A stretch of 64,000 nt of DNA from Flammula alnicola (Eukaryota > Basidiomycota > Agaricomycetes > Agaricales > Strophariaceae), in assembly GCA_015499995.1 (NCBI GenBank), contig JADNRV010000043.1, positions 186,001 to 250,000 of the forward strand. Direction: 5' to 3'. Position 1 is the first letter of the stretch. Every line of letters starts with the position of its first letter. Positions 46,921 through 59,991 of this stretch are shown here, piece by piece. The notes below the pieces were generated by a model, which saw only the letters and a list, made by a program, of their open reading frames with translations, made no database searches and was not told where the DNA came from. The position numbers and the translations under genes were made by a program.

Positions 46921-47963
46921 GTCGGACAGAGGACATGGATGGAGTTGTTAAACAGAAAAAATTAGCGCTAGGACGGTGAGATCGACATTACATGCTCACT
47001 GAACACATTCATCTTCTTCCGCCCGGAGATCTTTCAAAAATTAACAGACATATCTCGCATTTCCTTATTCGACTCACTTTATCCTCCCTTTTCTTTCGGC
47101 CAAGAAATCCATCTTTCTCCCGATAGGTCCACTCCCCGTTTAGGATAAACCCACCCGACGCTTTGGTAACCCCTGTTTGCTAACTCTATTTGGCAGTAAA
47201 CGTCGGCATTCACTGTACCTAAATTTCAAACTTATTACCACTAGCGCTCCTACAGATCCCTCAGGAACTCTAATAAATGCTTCTTCATATCATCGGGTGA
47301 AACACTGCTTGATGCTCTACATGTTCCTTACTCAATCATCCATATGACCCTTCCCACTGTGTTTTTGTGCTGCACAACGTCGACCCTTTGTCGGACCCCG
47401 CCTTCTGTGTGCTTTATGTAGCTTGTAATTTCATGACAGGTTGGCCATTTTCGGGATGTTAAATTTCCTGGGAGCTCGTTTCTGGCCCCTTTTTTTTTAC
47501 CGTCCAGAAATAATTTAAGCTTGGTATATCCAAAGTTCCGAGCTGCTACAACATGTGAGGCCTGAGATACGGAGGCCAAACCCCAAACGCGCTCCATCTG
47601 CTAGCCGCCTGGTGTCTTCCAACATAATTTCTAATGAGTCCTTTTAAAAAAATTTAAGGCCGTCCAATAGATAACATGCCGTCCCATTTTTCTTCCAATT
47701 TTCAAAGGGATTGATGGAAACCTAAACGATTTTCTGCAACTCTCCACCAGCGAATAGGTAACGCCTTCAGCACCAGTACCTTGAAGCGGAGTTAAACCTA
47801 CGCGGGCCGGAGTCTAGACTTAATATGGAGTTCTGACCCGCCCCCGATCCGGTGTGACCCCGAATAGAAAATATCTGGCCGTCACAATGGTAAGAATATT
47901 TTTTCGTTACCGAGTCATTCCATCTGGTCTTGTCGCGTTATACTTACGCGCCCGTCTGTCCCG
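46921..47963. other. Divergent promoter region
   Basis: About 1 kb between the Zn2Cys6 gene and dihydroxy-acid dehydratase, transcribed in opposite directions. No gene recognised; an 89-codon minus-strand frame at 47328-47597 has no motif. Confidence 0.45.
47912..47917 (-). promoter_or_regulatory. Possible Gcn4/Cpc1-type site
   Basis: TGACTC on minus, 47 nt upstream of the dihydroxy-acid dehydratase start. Same core as upstream of DAHP synthase. A chance match is quite possible. Confidence 0.25.
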
Positions 47964-50721
47964 ATGCCTCCAAACACCATAGTCCGCCGGCGCTTAATCT
48001 GGTCTACGCGCAAGTTCACCACCAGCGCAGCATGCCACGAAAAACCCATCATGAATCGGTACAGCAGGGTTGTTACGCAGCCGAAGGACCAAGGAGCCAG
48101 TCAGGTATGCCCTATTTGTCTCAGTGTCGTGTGTGTTCATCGTGAGCTGAGGCAATGTTGCTGGGGTGCAGGCCATGTTGTATGATACAGATGGCATCTC
48201 CTGCGATGAGGACTTCAACAAGGCAATGGTCGGCGTAGCGAGCGTGTGGTGCGTCTTCCGAGACCTATTTACTTCCGCTACCCCGACTCATATTCACACA
48301 CCCCATATGGCCCAGGTATGAGGGAAACCCGTGCGTAGATCTCACTCTCATCTCCCACCCGAACCCACTCTCAGAATTCGATGTAGATGCAATAAACACC
48401 TCCTCGGTCTCGGACAGGAAATTAAGGCTTCTCTCACTAAATCAGATATCATAGGATACCAGTTTGGCACCGTCGGCGTCAGCGATGGCATTAGCATGGG
48501 TACCCGCGGAATGTCATACTCACTACAGTCGCGCGACTTGATAGCTGACCAGGTCGAGACCGCGGCTGGCGGTCATCATCTCGACGGCATGGTCGTGGTA
48601 CCTGGATGCGACAAGAATATGCCAGGAGTCCTGATTGCCGTCAGTCACTTTTTCCTTCCGAACGACCCAATTACCCATGCAATGTTGTATTGGCATCAGT
48701 CGGCCGCCTCAACCGCCCCGGATTGATGGTATATGGCGGAACCATTCGCGCAGGCTCGTGTGAAGGAGCGCCACAGCTCGACATCGTGTCCGCATTCCAG
48801 CATATGGAAAGTATCTCCACGACGGAAAGACTCCGGAAGCAGAACGCGAGCGATACAACACCGTGCGGTATGCGTGTCCAGGCCCAGGCGCGTGTGGGGG
48901 TGCAAGTATCCATTTATCTCCGCTTCCGTCGAACCACCCCCACTTATTTCATTGTCCTGGAATCGTAGATGTACACCGCAAATACCATGGCCAGCGCAAT
49001 CGAAGCACTTGGCATGACTTTACCAGGTTCTTCGTCGTTCCCGGCTGAGTCGCAAGAAAAGCACGACGAATGCGCATCCATTGGACCCGTCATGCGCAAC
49101 CTGCTCGAGAAAAACATACTCCTCGGCAAATCATGACACGGTCTGCATTTGAGAACGCCATGGTCAGAATTCCTCGAAGACTTCTTCGTTTAGAGTTCGA
49201 GCCTCATTTTTTTCTGTTTTCGTTTCTGTTTCTCAGGTTCTAACGATGATCCTCGGGGGTTCTACAAATGCGGTCCTCCATCTTATCGCAATGGCGCACT
49301 CAGTCGGAATTAAGTTGGATATCGACGACTTCCAGAACGTGTCAGACCGTGTCCCCTTCCTCGCAGACATCAAACCGAGTGGCAAATATGTCATGGAAGA
49401 TGTCTACAAGATCGGTGGTATTCCTAGTGCGAACACTTTCTCTCGGTCTCGGACCGCACACGTGTATGGGTTGCTGATCTTCATTTTTTTTTCTGTTTGT
49501 CCATCGTAGAGATTTTGGCCTTCTTGTTGAAGAATAAATTAATCGACGGCAGCAATTTGACCGTCACGGGCCGTACGCTGGGTGAAAACTTGGAAGAGTG
49601 GACGCACAAGTACGGCGAGCTGGATTCGCGACAGGACGTCATTCGTCCATTAAACAATCCCATTAAATCCAGCGGACATATCAGGTATGTACCCCAGTTT
49701 TTCTCCGCGCCGGCTCACGCTTACAACTTACACGCCATGTTTTTTCCCTTATGTTCTTTGAAAAATAAAAAGAATCCTAAAAGGGAATCTCGCACCTGGT
49801 GGCGCAGTTGCTAAAATAACAGGGAAGGAGGGCTTGGGATTCATCGGCAAAGCACGTGCATTCGACACTGAGGATGATTTCGTCAAGGCCGTCGAGGACG
49901 GGTCGATCAAACAGGGAGAAAGACTGTCGTGATTCTGCGATACTTGGGCCCTAAGGGTGGACCGGGTGAGTCGAGCCTGTCCTTCCAGCTCCACCCTTTG
50001 ACTTTGCGCCACATCGTGTTTGATCTTCGCTGTCTGCTGGGTTTCCTTTGACATTACATTTAATATCCCACTTTGTTGTTTTTTTCTTTTCCCATCGTCG
50101 TCTGGTTTATGTCATGATCTTGTGCTAATGATTTTTTTTTCTTCTGTGTCGTTAGGCATGCCGGAGATGCTCAAGCCTACGAGTTTGATTATGGGCGCGG
50201 CCTGGGCATGGATGTTGCCTGTCTTACCGATGGGCGTTTCAGCGGAGGGTGAGTAACGTCTTTCCCTGCCTTCTGCTCTTTAGCCTTGTTCCTTCCAGTC
50301 TTAATGTCAGCGCCGTTCTACGGCCTTGACCTTTCTCGTCTTCTGATTTGTTGGGCTTCTTTTCTCGCCGTTGGGTGGCAACCTAACTGCGCCGGTTGAT
50401 CTTTCTTCTTCCTTCCGATACTTATTGAATTTATCTCGCACAAATATTTATTTTAATTTTAATTTTAGGTCCCACGGATTTTGCATTGGACATGTCGTCC
50501 CCGAAGCCCAGGTCGGCGGCCCGATCGCCTTGGTCAAGGACGGTGACATTATCGCAGTTGATGCGATAAAGAATACGATCGAACTGCGAGTCTCCCCAGA
50601 AGAGCTGGAGAGGCGGCGCGCCGAGTGGAAGGCCCCCCCGCTCAAGGTCACTCAGGGTACGCTGTACAAGTACACCAAAGTGGTCACGGACGCCAGCCAC
50701 GGTTGCGTCACCGACGCCTGA
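47964..50721 (+). CDS. ILV3: Dihydroxy-acid dehydratase with four apparent one-base frameshifts
   Basis: Iron-sulfur dehydratase of valine, leucine and isoleucine synthesis in the mitochondrial matrix. The N terminus ([20 protein letters not shown], then SAACHE) is a good targeting peptide. Conserved parts in order: [93 protein letters not shown] then [52 protein letters not shown]. The Fe-S cysteines of GCDKN and ACGG are present. The frame breaks at about 48800 (FQ/YGKY), 49130 (LLGK/IMTR), 49921 (KQGE/KTVV) and 50200 (MGAG/LGMDV). Each break is repaired by one extra base in an existing G or A run. Perfect protein conservation on both sides argues for consensus errors in a working gene; true pseudogenisation is the alternative. 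Confidence 0.9.
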
Positions 50722-51995
50722 CTTTTCTAAACTGGCCGAAAGAGAACGTGGCTTAGAGTCCGCCTGACAATGGAAGTATTTGGGAATTTTTCTCGTCCTT
50801 TTAACCCTCCGTTTAGCCTCCATCTGTTCTGTGCGAGATTTTACGATCTCGATTGATCGGGTTCATAGACGGTGGTTTGGGCATCCGGTGGACGGAGCGT
50901 TTTGATCGTCACAGAAAAGTACCCTTGTATAGTGTTCTTGGAGAGCCTTGGAGGCAGTAACTATCTAATCTTGCATAAAACACTTTAGTCAAGAACGCTC
51001 AGGAGCCTTTCAGTGAGAGGGCGGATCAGGCCCTTTGGGGAAACTTTGAATGGAAGATCATGTGCGTGTGAGATATAAGGCTTGGAGCATATGGGTTTTG
51101 CGCACAAAAAGCCCAAGAAATGCGGATGTAGATTGGTCAGGGGAGCCCAGTGAGGATGAATTTTTTGGAGATAAAATAGCCTAAGGTCAGGCGGACCGTT
51201 CGCCGTAAGTTTATGCCACTTCATGGTCTACATATACATCTCTACGCGCCTTTAGTACAAGGTGGCTGGCTAGCGTGGTAGGTGGGTAGTCGGGAACCGT
51301 CTTAACATTTCAATATTTCAATGGTCAAATATATACCGTCTCCTGGAATTTTCTTGGAACGGAGTGCTAATCGTCAAGTGTAGAGGATTAATCATCATTC
51401 CAGGGGATGAGATGATGGCCTCTTCGCAAAGGCCTGACGTAGGAGAGGCCGATCGCGGTCGGCCGTAATGCAGACCAACCAGTCCGAGGACATATAGGAT
51501 ATCGATAGCAGAAAAAAGGCGTCAAGCGCTGCATTTTCCTACAAAGTTTCATTATTCACTACCACTGTGCCACCATACCATCCAGTTCTTACACGGTTAG
51601 AAGTTACTTGATCATACGCCACGTCGACAGATGTTGGCAATATTTGGCGTGTGTGTGTTATTAGAAGGTACCTGTAACTTGAAAGGTAGCGGTGCGACTC
51701 GCGGTCCACCTGATTCGTCGTAAAATAACCTGCCGCTAGGATGTGAGTCTGTTTCTTCTCCCCATCGAACAGATTCAGAGATATCAAATCTAGACCGTAG
51801 TTCCGTATTTAAAACGTTGGGGTATACACCGAACCTATCGCAAGTGAACTATTCCAATAACGCCAGAGAGGAGAGGTAGAAACATGAATCCCGTTGTAAA
51901 CAGCACATACGGAGAAGCCCCTGGGCAGTGAGCGTGCATATCCGGTCATCCGGCCTATGTGTGGCGCGAAAGTCGGGGCATTTCGCACATAGTAT
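50722..51995. other. Intergenic between convergent genes
   Basis: About 1.3 kb with 3' ends of dihydroxy-acid dehydratase and RIO1. Short frames only; nothing recognised. Confidence 0.45.
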
Positions 51996-54187
51996 TTAGC
52001 TTTTCGACGTCTTCTTGATAATGCGTTTCTTCTCGGACTTGGGCATCTTGTGCTTTCGTTTCTCCTTAGCCTCAGTCTTCGCTTGCTTCTTTCGTTCCTG
52101 TATTAACAACATATGTTAGATTTTCATCTACAAAAAATGAGAAGTGGCAAGAAAACGCAGGTCACCTTCTTAGCTTCTTTATCTTCATGTCGGTGCCCTC
52201 TCAGCTTCTTTTCCACGAACCCTTCCTTTCCGTCGTCTGAAACCTCCTCGTCCTGGCTTCCCTCCTCTTCTCCGTCTTCTCCCTCGCTATCACTCCTGGA
52301 TCAGTGCCACTGCCGCCGTCTTGATCTCTCCTCTGGGCCTCAAACCTGACTTTCGGTACCGATTCGGCCGCTGCGTCCAGTGCCTTGCTCTTGCTTGTCT
52401 TTTCAGACAGGTCGATAGCGGCCCCGTCTGTTTATCGGAAGCGGTGACTAGACCAATCGTGTCCGCGTATATCAGGTCGTCTCCTCTCTTGTGCTTTTCG
52501 ACGTCTCGCTCAGGGTCGTACACCTCGTTCAACGTTCGCGGGATGAATGAATGGAGGAAGACAGAGTCTTCGTGCGCTGCGTCCACTGTCTTCGAGTCTT
52601 GAGATTTTGCATTGGTGTTCGGTCCAGAAAGGGCCCCTCCAGCATTCTCTTCTACTGTTCCATCGAAACTTCTTCGCCTTTATCATCTGCCCTTTCCCGT
52701 ATCAGCCTCTTCAATATATCAGCATCGCTGACTCCCTTTTCCTCCGTCAACTTTCCTTCGTCACAAACTCGAAGCACCTTCTCAGCCCTAGACAGTCGAC
52801 TCCAAGTCGTCCAAAGAAATCTTCCACGTTCTTGATATCGTTTCGCAAAAAGTCAAACGCTGCAGGGTGATCGTGCTCTACACTCTGCGAGACATCGATG
52901 ATCCAGAGATGTTCTTCGTGGTACATGATATTGTACTCTGACAGATCTGCATGGACAAGTTTGCAGATATGGAACATCCTTCGTACAATAAGCACCAGCT
53001 CTTCGTAGAGGACGTTGACAGCGGAAGGGGGAAGAGGGGCGTCTTTGAGGCGCGGAGACGCCCTGCGATAGCAAGATATGTAAGTTAATTGGAAATTTAC
53101 CTGAACGAGCGTACAGTAACTCACCAACCATCTTTATCGCCAACAAAGGTCATAACGAGGACGTTCTCTCGAACTTCTAGAGGATCTGGGGCTCGAATGC
53201 CGGCAGCGACCAAGCGCTTTAGGTTACGCATCTCTTTTTCTGCCCATAGGCGCACCATTTTGCGTGGGTTGCGACTGTATCCACGACGGAAACGAAACTC
53301 TCCGGTAACATATTTGTCTCGATCTTTGAATATGAGGATAGATGTTTTGTAGATCTTTAGTGCGAGATGGGTAACCTCGGGTGTAAGAGCGTGATAAACA
53401 TTTGCCTACGGATTACTATCAGCCCTTTGGTCCCTTTGGTAACTCACGAACTCAAAAAAATTAACATACCTCTTTACCAGTGCTGACGCATCCGTTCACT
53501 TCGTGAATCAAGCCTCTCCCGATCATTTTGAACAGGATCAACCGTGTGCGTGGGTCAAGAACCTGTTCATTAGTAGCGCGATCGCTCTTGTCCCTGAGGT
53601 TCGCATGTGCACTGGGGCCTTTCCTGTTCACACCCACACCAATCACATACGGTGTGTCAATTTTCGCCAGTCGTGAATTATATTTGGCGAGAGCAGCAAG
53701 TTGGTCAGTCGTTCGGTCCTTTGAAGAAACGGCAGCAGCCTTTGAGGCCGAGTGGGATGATGAGGTAGACTTCGGAATATTAACTGCAGGCAAAGGCGCG
53801 ACACTAGACCGACCGAGCGCTGAAGATGTTCCTTGCGCGTTTCCAGTGCGCACGGCAACATGTTGTCGCAGCCGATTGTACTGTTTTGTGAAATCTAAGA
53901 ATGAATTCTTGGAAGGAAGCATCAATGACAGAATAGCTGGGTTACCCACCTCGCTCTGCATTTTCCCAATCCTCATCCTCTACCCTGTTATCGTCGTACG
54001 TGTCATCGATCTCGTCCTCCTCTTCATCCTCATCTTCTGATGTTTCGGGCCAATCATCATTTGTCAAAACATATGTATCGATGTATGCATTTCCTTCTCG
54101 CGTAATTTGTTGCAATTGAGGTCCTTCTGGCGCGTCTTCAAATTGCCCAGCGACGATGGGCTCTGGGATCGATGGTATGGGTGGCAT
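51996..54187 (-). CDS. RIO1: Atypical serine kinase/ATPase RIO1 with four apparent one-base frameshifts
   Basis: Acts in late cytoplasmic 40S ribosome maturation. An acidic N-terminal region ([19 protein letters not shown]) precedes [20 protein letters not shown] (RIO flexible P-loop), [50 protein letters not shown], the catalytic [12 protein letters not shown], and the metal-binding [20 protein letters not shown]. Then [31 protein letters not shown] and a very basic tail ([14 protein letters not shown]). The frame breaks at about 52752, 52658, 52423 and 52295. Each is closed by adding one base to a homopolymer, giving smooth RIO1-like sequence throughout. The kinase core itself is uninterrupted. 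The start at 54187 is the first ATG after a likely acceptor; a short upstream exon is possible. Confidence 0.92.
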
Positions 54188-54371
54188 AAGTTGCTGCTTT
54201 TCTGCAAATAGAGAATCAGAGATTATCATTGAATTATTTTTATTTGCAAAAATTAGGATCACGTGGAATTCATGACATCATCTCGCAGCCGTCAAGACTC
54301 AAGGCTGCCACTTGAAATTTGAAACGACCGCGACCAAACCACGACGCGACTTTCTTTCTGCATCATCTTTA

Positions 54372-55056
54372 ATGGACACCCTACGTCGGCGGATACCCTT
54401 TAAACTCGTAGATGAAGACGAAGAAATAGAAGATAGTGCTGTTCTCGATGAACAACGTAAGGTCTATCGCATCATTCGTTTTTGTATACAAAACTTATAA
54501 AGGTTCGCCACTGCAGAACAGGACGCCCTTATTGAGGGATTGCGCCAGGAGAACGAGATTGTGAACCGCAGATATGCTGCGGCTTTGAAAGTTGTAGTGG
54601 GGCTCTCCTGCATCCTGTGCGTTTTTATACGGGCTTCAACGAACTATATTTCTCATTATCACCCACAGCCAACTGTCAACTTTTAACCGAAATCCTCTCC
54701 TCGTCATTTATCCTATTAGAGGACTGGCTGCTTCCGTGCCTCTTCCATATGTTTTCACGGTTCTATCGCTCTTTGTCCACCTAAACCTTGCCCTTTTCTT
54801 CTATTCTGATGAAATCAGAATCCACCTCCGACTATCCGAGACTCCCACTCCTCTCTCCTATCAACTTCTATATTCTCTCTCTGCAGTGGCTCCGACCTTA
54901 TCGCTATTCCTACTGAAACCGTGGCAGACGACGGTCTGGTGGTGCATCACGCCTATGGTGGTCCTCATTGTTCAAGTCGTCATGGATGCTCTCCAGCAGA
55001 GTATTCAGGGAATCGCCGATTTGGAGAATATGAAGTACACTGCACCAGGAGCTTGA
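54372..55056 (+). CDS. Small membrane protein of unknown function
   Basis: Three exons (54372-54456, 54517-54616, 54669-55056) give 190 residues. The N terminus is charged (MDTLRRRIPFKLVDEDEEIE) and followed by a short helical stretch with QENEIVNRRY. About three to four hydrophobic segments come next: KVVVGLSCIL, PLPYVFTVLSLFVHLNLALF, LLYSLSAVAPTLSLFLL and WWCITPMVVLIVQVV. The C terminus is QSIQGIADLENMKYTAPGA. This is probably an organellar or endomembrane protein conserved in fungi. I do not recognise a named family. It is divergent from RIO1 with under 200 nt between starts. Confidence 0.7.
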
Positions 55057-55928
55057 CTCCCTTACTGGGTTACCCAGGCTGGTGCTCCTTTAGAAGCATC
55101 TGATTTTTCCGTCTTTTCCCGATGTCACCATTGTTGGTCTTCACCATGACCCCGACCTGCCGTGCAACCCGATCGAGTTACTTATAACGGAGGACAGCCG
55201 AGAGAAGCACCTATTTCTCGAGGTGATGGAAGCACGATCATGCTCACAAGGGATGCGCAGCCCGCATCTCAGAGGCCATCTTGACTGAAAGAGACATTCA
55301 ATGTCGAAGTTTTATCTGGTCATCTGGTGTTGGTTATTCTATTCTCAGAGCCCCCCTTTACTAAAACACGCCACATATGACAGCGCTATCTCCCGGAATT
55401 CGTATCTTGCTTGATCCTGAGCAAAGAAGACTTGACCTCAACCTGGTTTCCGTGTGTTCCGACCGCAAACTTCGTTTTTAATCTGTCCTTAATATATTCT
55501 CTACGCCATAAATTCGACCCGCCTTCATATCGAAAGCCGGTTTGTATTAAGCAACAATCTTGTTGTTCTGCTATCTATCGCCGCAAAGAGGCCTCCAAAC
55601 ATGGCTTATCGAGGTAAGTCTACCAAAATCACCCATACAATAAACTTTTGAGATTGATAGTGAGTCAGAAACTGTTATAGGACCTCAGGAAAGCCCTCTT
55701 GGTGGTATCTTAGTCTTATGCCTTATGTTCGTCTATATTCGTGGGTTGTGCGTCGTTAGCAATAACTTTGATGTTCTCCCCAGACCATACTCGTACATAA
55801 GTTTGAAATAAGTTTGTTAGGTTGTAAATTATTTTCCCACGATGTTGATGCTATGGTATGGAATGAATGAATATTGTCGTTGGACGTTCTGAACGTTGAA
55901 CTGTGCTTGTCCATTTCTTCTCAAGTTC
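55057..55928. other. Intergenic, no gene recognised
   Basis: A stretch near 55130-55290 has a coding-like plus frame (HDPDLPCNPIELLITE and on) but no start, splice context or family I recognise. Possibly a gene remnant or untranslated sequence. Confidence 0.35.
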
Positions 55929-58526
55929 ATGTCAGATTCATCTGGAGATCCACCGAACGAAGGGGTCTTAGGAAAGCGGGCCCGAAACGGACCAAACGAC
56001 GAAAATGGTTCAGAGGATCTTGAACATCCCGCCAAAAAAGTGACCGTTGAAGACGAATCGGACGACGACGATGTGGGCCCCATGCCATTGCCAGCTGACG
56101 CTCCTGCTACGAAGAAGAAGCGGAAAGGCGAGTGACCGAGGTTTACTGCAATGTATTCATGCTGACGAACGCGTTTAGTCCTTCCACATGAGCGATTATA
56201 CCTCGAGCATCTCCCCAATACTAATCAATACTACAAATCGTTCATGCACCGAGATGTAGTCAACTTTTGTGTCATGGCGAAGTGCGTTGGCTTTTAGAAG
56301 ATGTTTTTCTTCAAGCTGTTGCTAATCTTGTTATTCACCTCGCTAGAACAGAGTTCCTTATTACTACCTCTGTGGATGGGCACTTGAAGCTATGGAAGAA
56401 GCAAGAACACGGCATCGAGTTTGTCAAAGTATATCGCGCCCACCTCACATCTATTTCTGCTGTATCTGCAAGCGCCGATGGTCAATTGTTCGCCACAGTA
56501 TCAGAAGACATGACGGCGAAGGTCTTCGACGTAGTCAACTTTGGTGAGCAACCTATTCTGAGGCGTTATCTATTATATCCCCGCACAGATATTTACTGAA
56601 ACCACTTTTTCGTGTCTTATTAGACATGATAAACATCATAAAACTCGGCTTCAAGCCTCATTCATGTTGTTGGGTACATAAACGAGGGCAAGCCCAAGGT
56701 CTGCTAGCCGTGTACGTCCACAATTCTCAAGCCTTCTCCAACAAATTGTTGATTTGCACTCAGTGCAGACGCCTCATCTGGTGTGATCCGCTTGTACGAT
56801 GGACGTGGAGACGACAAGCCGCTTGAAACAATCGAGGCAATGCATCGATTCCCTGTGCACATCATGACGGTAAGTTTAATTACTGTTAATTTGTTTGCTG
56901 TGCGCTGCATCTCTTTTCTTCCTGCAGTACAGCGAGAGGTATGACACCGTAATTTCTGCAGACGAAGGTGGCTTTATCGAGTACTGGCAACCTGTGGAGC
57001 CATTCGCCCTGCCCAAAAATGTTCCCAAGCTTTGGAAGTACAAGAGCGAAACAGACTTGTACGAGTTCAAAAAGGTTCATATTTCTCCTCTGAACTAGGC
57101 TTCATTTATTTATGCTCAAGCCCTTATCCCTCGAAAATAGAGCAAGTCTATTCCTACATGCATAACCCTCTCCCCGGACTCTTCTTCCTTCGTCACATTC
57201 TCTTTGCCCGATCGACAAATTCGAGTTTTCTCCTTCCTTTCTGGAAAATTGTCACGAAAGTACGATGAATCTCTAGAAGCTATTCAAGAGATGCAGCAAG
57301 CGGGAACAGCGGTGTATCGTGTAGAGGATATGGAGTTTGGCAGAAGACTGGCAGTTGAGAGAGAGTTGGAATTGCCTGGGCCTGACGGACATGTACCCGG
57401 CCGTTGGAGTAATGCTGTATGGGATGAAAGTGGGGCATTCGTGATCTACCCATCTTTGTTAGGCATCAAAGGTGCGCTTGTTGCCAGGCTTATTTATCGA
57501 GAACTTGACCTAATCAACTAATTTATTCAGTTGTGAACATTGTCACAAATCGGGTCGTCAGCCTGCTAGGCAAAGAAGAAGCAGTGCGGTTCTTGAATGT
57601 CTCGTTGTACCAGGGTGCACCTGCAAAGAAGACTATCACTACCATGGTAAGATAGGGATCGTTGTGTTTGATAAAGCACGTTCCAATTGCTTACTATCTT
57701 GCTTTTTAGGCAATGGCTGCTTCAGCAAATCCCATCCTTGCAGACAAAGGCCAACGAGATCCAACTCTATTTTGTACTGGATACAAGAAACCTCGATTCT
57801 ATCTCTTCACCCGTTCGGAACCCGAGTATGTGTTCAGTTCCTTGACATTCCTTTCTTAAATAAGTAACCAGTTACGCAGAGACAACAAGTCTGGCGAACG
57901 AGATGTTTTCAACGAACGACCCACTCGCGAAGAACAGACTGTCGCGGCGGCCACTGTCTCGCAAAGGACAGGGCCTTCTCCGCTTGCCAATTCTGCGACC
58001 ATACACACCACCCTTGGAGACATCCACATGCGCCTCTTCCCACAACAAGCACCTAAAGCTGTGGAGAATTTCGTGGGACATGCTCGCAGTGGATACTTTG
58101 AAGGCGTCATTTTCCATCGTGTTATTCCCAAGTTCATGATCCAGACTGGTGATCCCCTTGGCGATGGTACGGGAGGCGTTTCGATATGGGGCAAAGAATT
58201 CGAGGATGAGTTCTCTGATGATCTAAAACACGACCGGTGCGGCTCTCTTCTTAAAGACCTAATTATACACTTCGTTGCTGACTGCGACTATGCTTTATCG
58301 TCGAAATAGACCGTATACTGTGAGCATGGCCAACGCTGGTGTTAACACCAACGGCTCGCAGTTCTTCATCACGACCAATGCTACGCCATGGCTGGACAAA
58401 AAGCACACTATTTTTGGTCGCGTGCTATCCGGCCTAGAAGTGGTGCATACAATTGAAAACGTAAAGACGAATAAGTTGGATAAACCGTACGAAGATATCA
58501 AGATTATCAACGTTGATGTAGAGTAG
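55929..58526 (+). CDS. WD40-cyclophilin peptidyl-prolyl isomerase (PPWD1 type)
   Basis: Spliceosome-associated cyclophilin with an N-terminal WD40 propeller. The N terminus is acidic with basic clusters ([16 protein letters not shown]), suggesting nuclear import. WD parts: [67 protein letters not shown]. Linker: [20 protein letters not shown]. The C-terminal cyclophilin domain starts at [20 protein letters not shown] and has [35 protein letters not shown] and [12 protein letters not shown], so the catalytic arginine (FHR), Gln, Phe and Trp are all present and isomerase activity is likely. About ten exons, several under 100 nt, all closing in phase where checked. An upstream in-frame ATG at 55896 is less likely. 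Confidence 0.93.
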
Positions 58527-58637
58527 ATGTATCGCTGTACGTGTATATAGCAATTCTTTGGTCTTTATTCATGTTCCCTGCTCTGAGGGAGAAACCCCAC
58601 GAAAACCATGTTCTCCGTGGAGCCCAGACGGTGTGTG

Positions 58638-59985
58638 TCAAAAAGTGACATGGTCGAGAGTCTGCGTGCTATGGACGATGGTAACTTCCATAGTCGTATC
58701 TCCGATTAGTCGCAAACGTTCCATAAACATTTCTTTTAGCTCTGCCATCATCCTCTCGGGTTGCAATCGATTAGAATCCTCTTCTGACGCCATTTCAGTA
58801 GGACATGAGAACTTCATGATGGTGCGGCTGTCGTCCTGGTTTTCTGCCTTTCCTCCGATGCTCTGGTCGCCGCCGCGAGATATAAGAACGCACTCGTAGA
58901 AGTCCAGAGGGAGGCCAGATAGGACGTTATTGTAAGATGGGGAAGGGACGTAGGCTATCGGGTAGTCAAGCAATACAGCAGCGAGCGGAACAGCAGTTTC
59001 TATCGTAATATCATCGGGAAGGGAGAAAGATAGTGGCAGAGGATCTGGAGTCGCGGTTAGTGGAAGGAGTGATTTTAGGACTTGTAGCAGACGATTGGGC
59101 GGTTCTTCTAGCTACAATCGATACATGTTACCCGGTGTCTGCTGATGATACAGCCATATGAACTTACGGGTTTGATTGGTGATTGAAGGTGCAGGAAGAC
59201 TGGAGAACCACGTGGATTTGTAGAGTATGTAGACGACCCGCTGACAAGTGCCTTTATGCGACTGGCGAGCAGCCTAGCGTTGACGAAAAATGACTGTTCC
59301 GAGGATGGCTCGAAGACATGCACAACTGGGGCGAATATTTCCTTTGTGCGGCGATCCTGTTTGGATCAAAAATCAATACCAAGTACTTGATATACTTCCC
59401 AAGAAAGACCGCACTGAACGAAGGGCCGAGAGCAGTTGCGAGAACAAGTCTACGGGATCCTTGGGTGCGAACAGGTCAACAAGGTACCCAGTCCTATTGG
59501 CAAAGCAACCAAGGTTGTGTCATTGTGTGCCTCTGAATCACCTTCTAGTACAGAGATGTATTTTTGAGACCGATGGCTACATACCGTATACAATTTGCCA
59601 CGAGAGATAGATCGCTAGAAAATGTTCGTTGATTGTACCCAGAGAGATGTTTTCGCAACACAGGAAGCCCTTTCACTTCGTCCTGGATAATAAGCGCCAT
59701 CGAATTCAATGGATTGGCTGTAGAGATGGCAGGGGTCGATCTACTGCTCATCACTCCGAGTCCTGTTGCAGTAACAGCGTCGCCTATAGGTTAAAGTCAG
59801 TTGAAAGTTACTGTGATACTAGCAGACAGGTGAATGAAAATGATATCGAAATGACTGTAAGCTGCAAAACCGGGTCCATGAGCATATATAGCAGAAAGAA
59901 GACCAGCGGGTGGCTTACCCAGGAATCTGTGAGAGTCGCAGGAAGAAGACGGAGGCCCAAGATTGCCTGGATGTCACGGTCGTTT
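58638..59985 (-). CDS. Uncharacterised multi-exon protein
   Basis: Exons with coding character on minus: DIQAILGLRLLPATLTDSW near 59985-59930, an exon near 59760-59590, DLFAPKDPVDLFSQLLSALR, TKEIFAPVVHVFEPSSEQSF continuing FVNARLLASRIKALVSG, then NRLLQVLKSLLPLTATPDPL, LDYPIAYVPSPSYNNVLSGL, LDFYECVLIS and RTIMKFSCPTEMASEEDSNR, with the stop at 58638. The start is not identified. The LDYPxAYVP ... PLDxYECVL pattern reminds me of a small UPF0739/C1orf74-like family, but I am not certain. Tail-to-tail with the cyclophilin gene, 111 nt apart. Confidence 0.5.
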
Positions 59986-59991
59986 TCATGA

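Noticed and set aside
48331..48726. Separate dehydratase fragment gene
   Set aside because: It is an exon of the dihydroxy-acid dehydratase gene extended through flanking introns.
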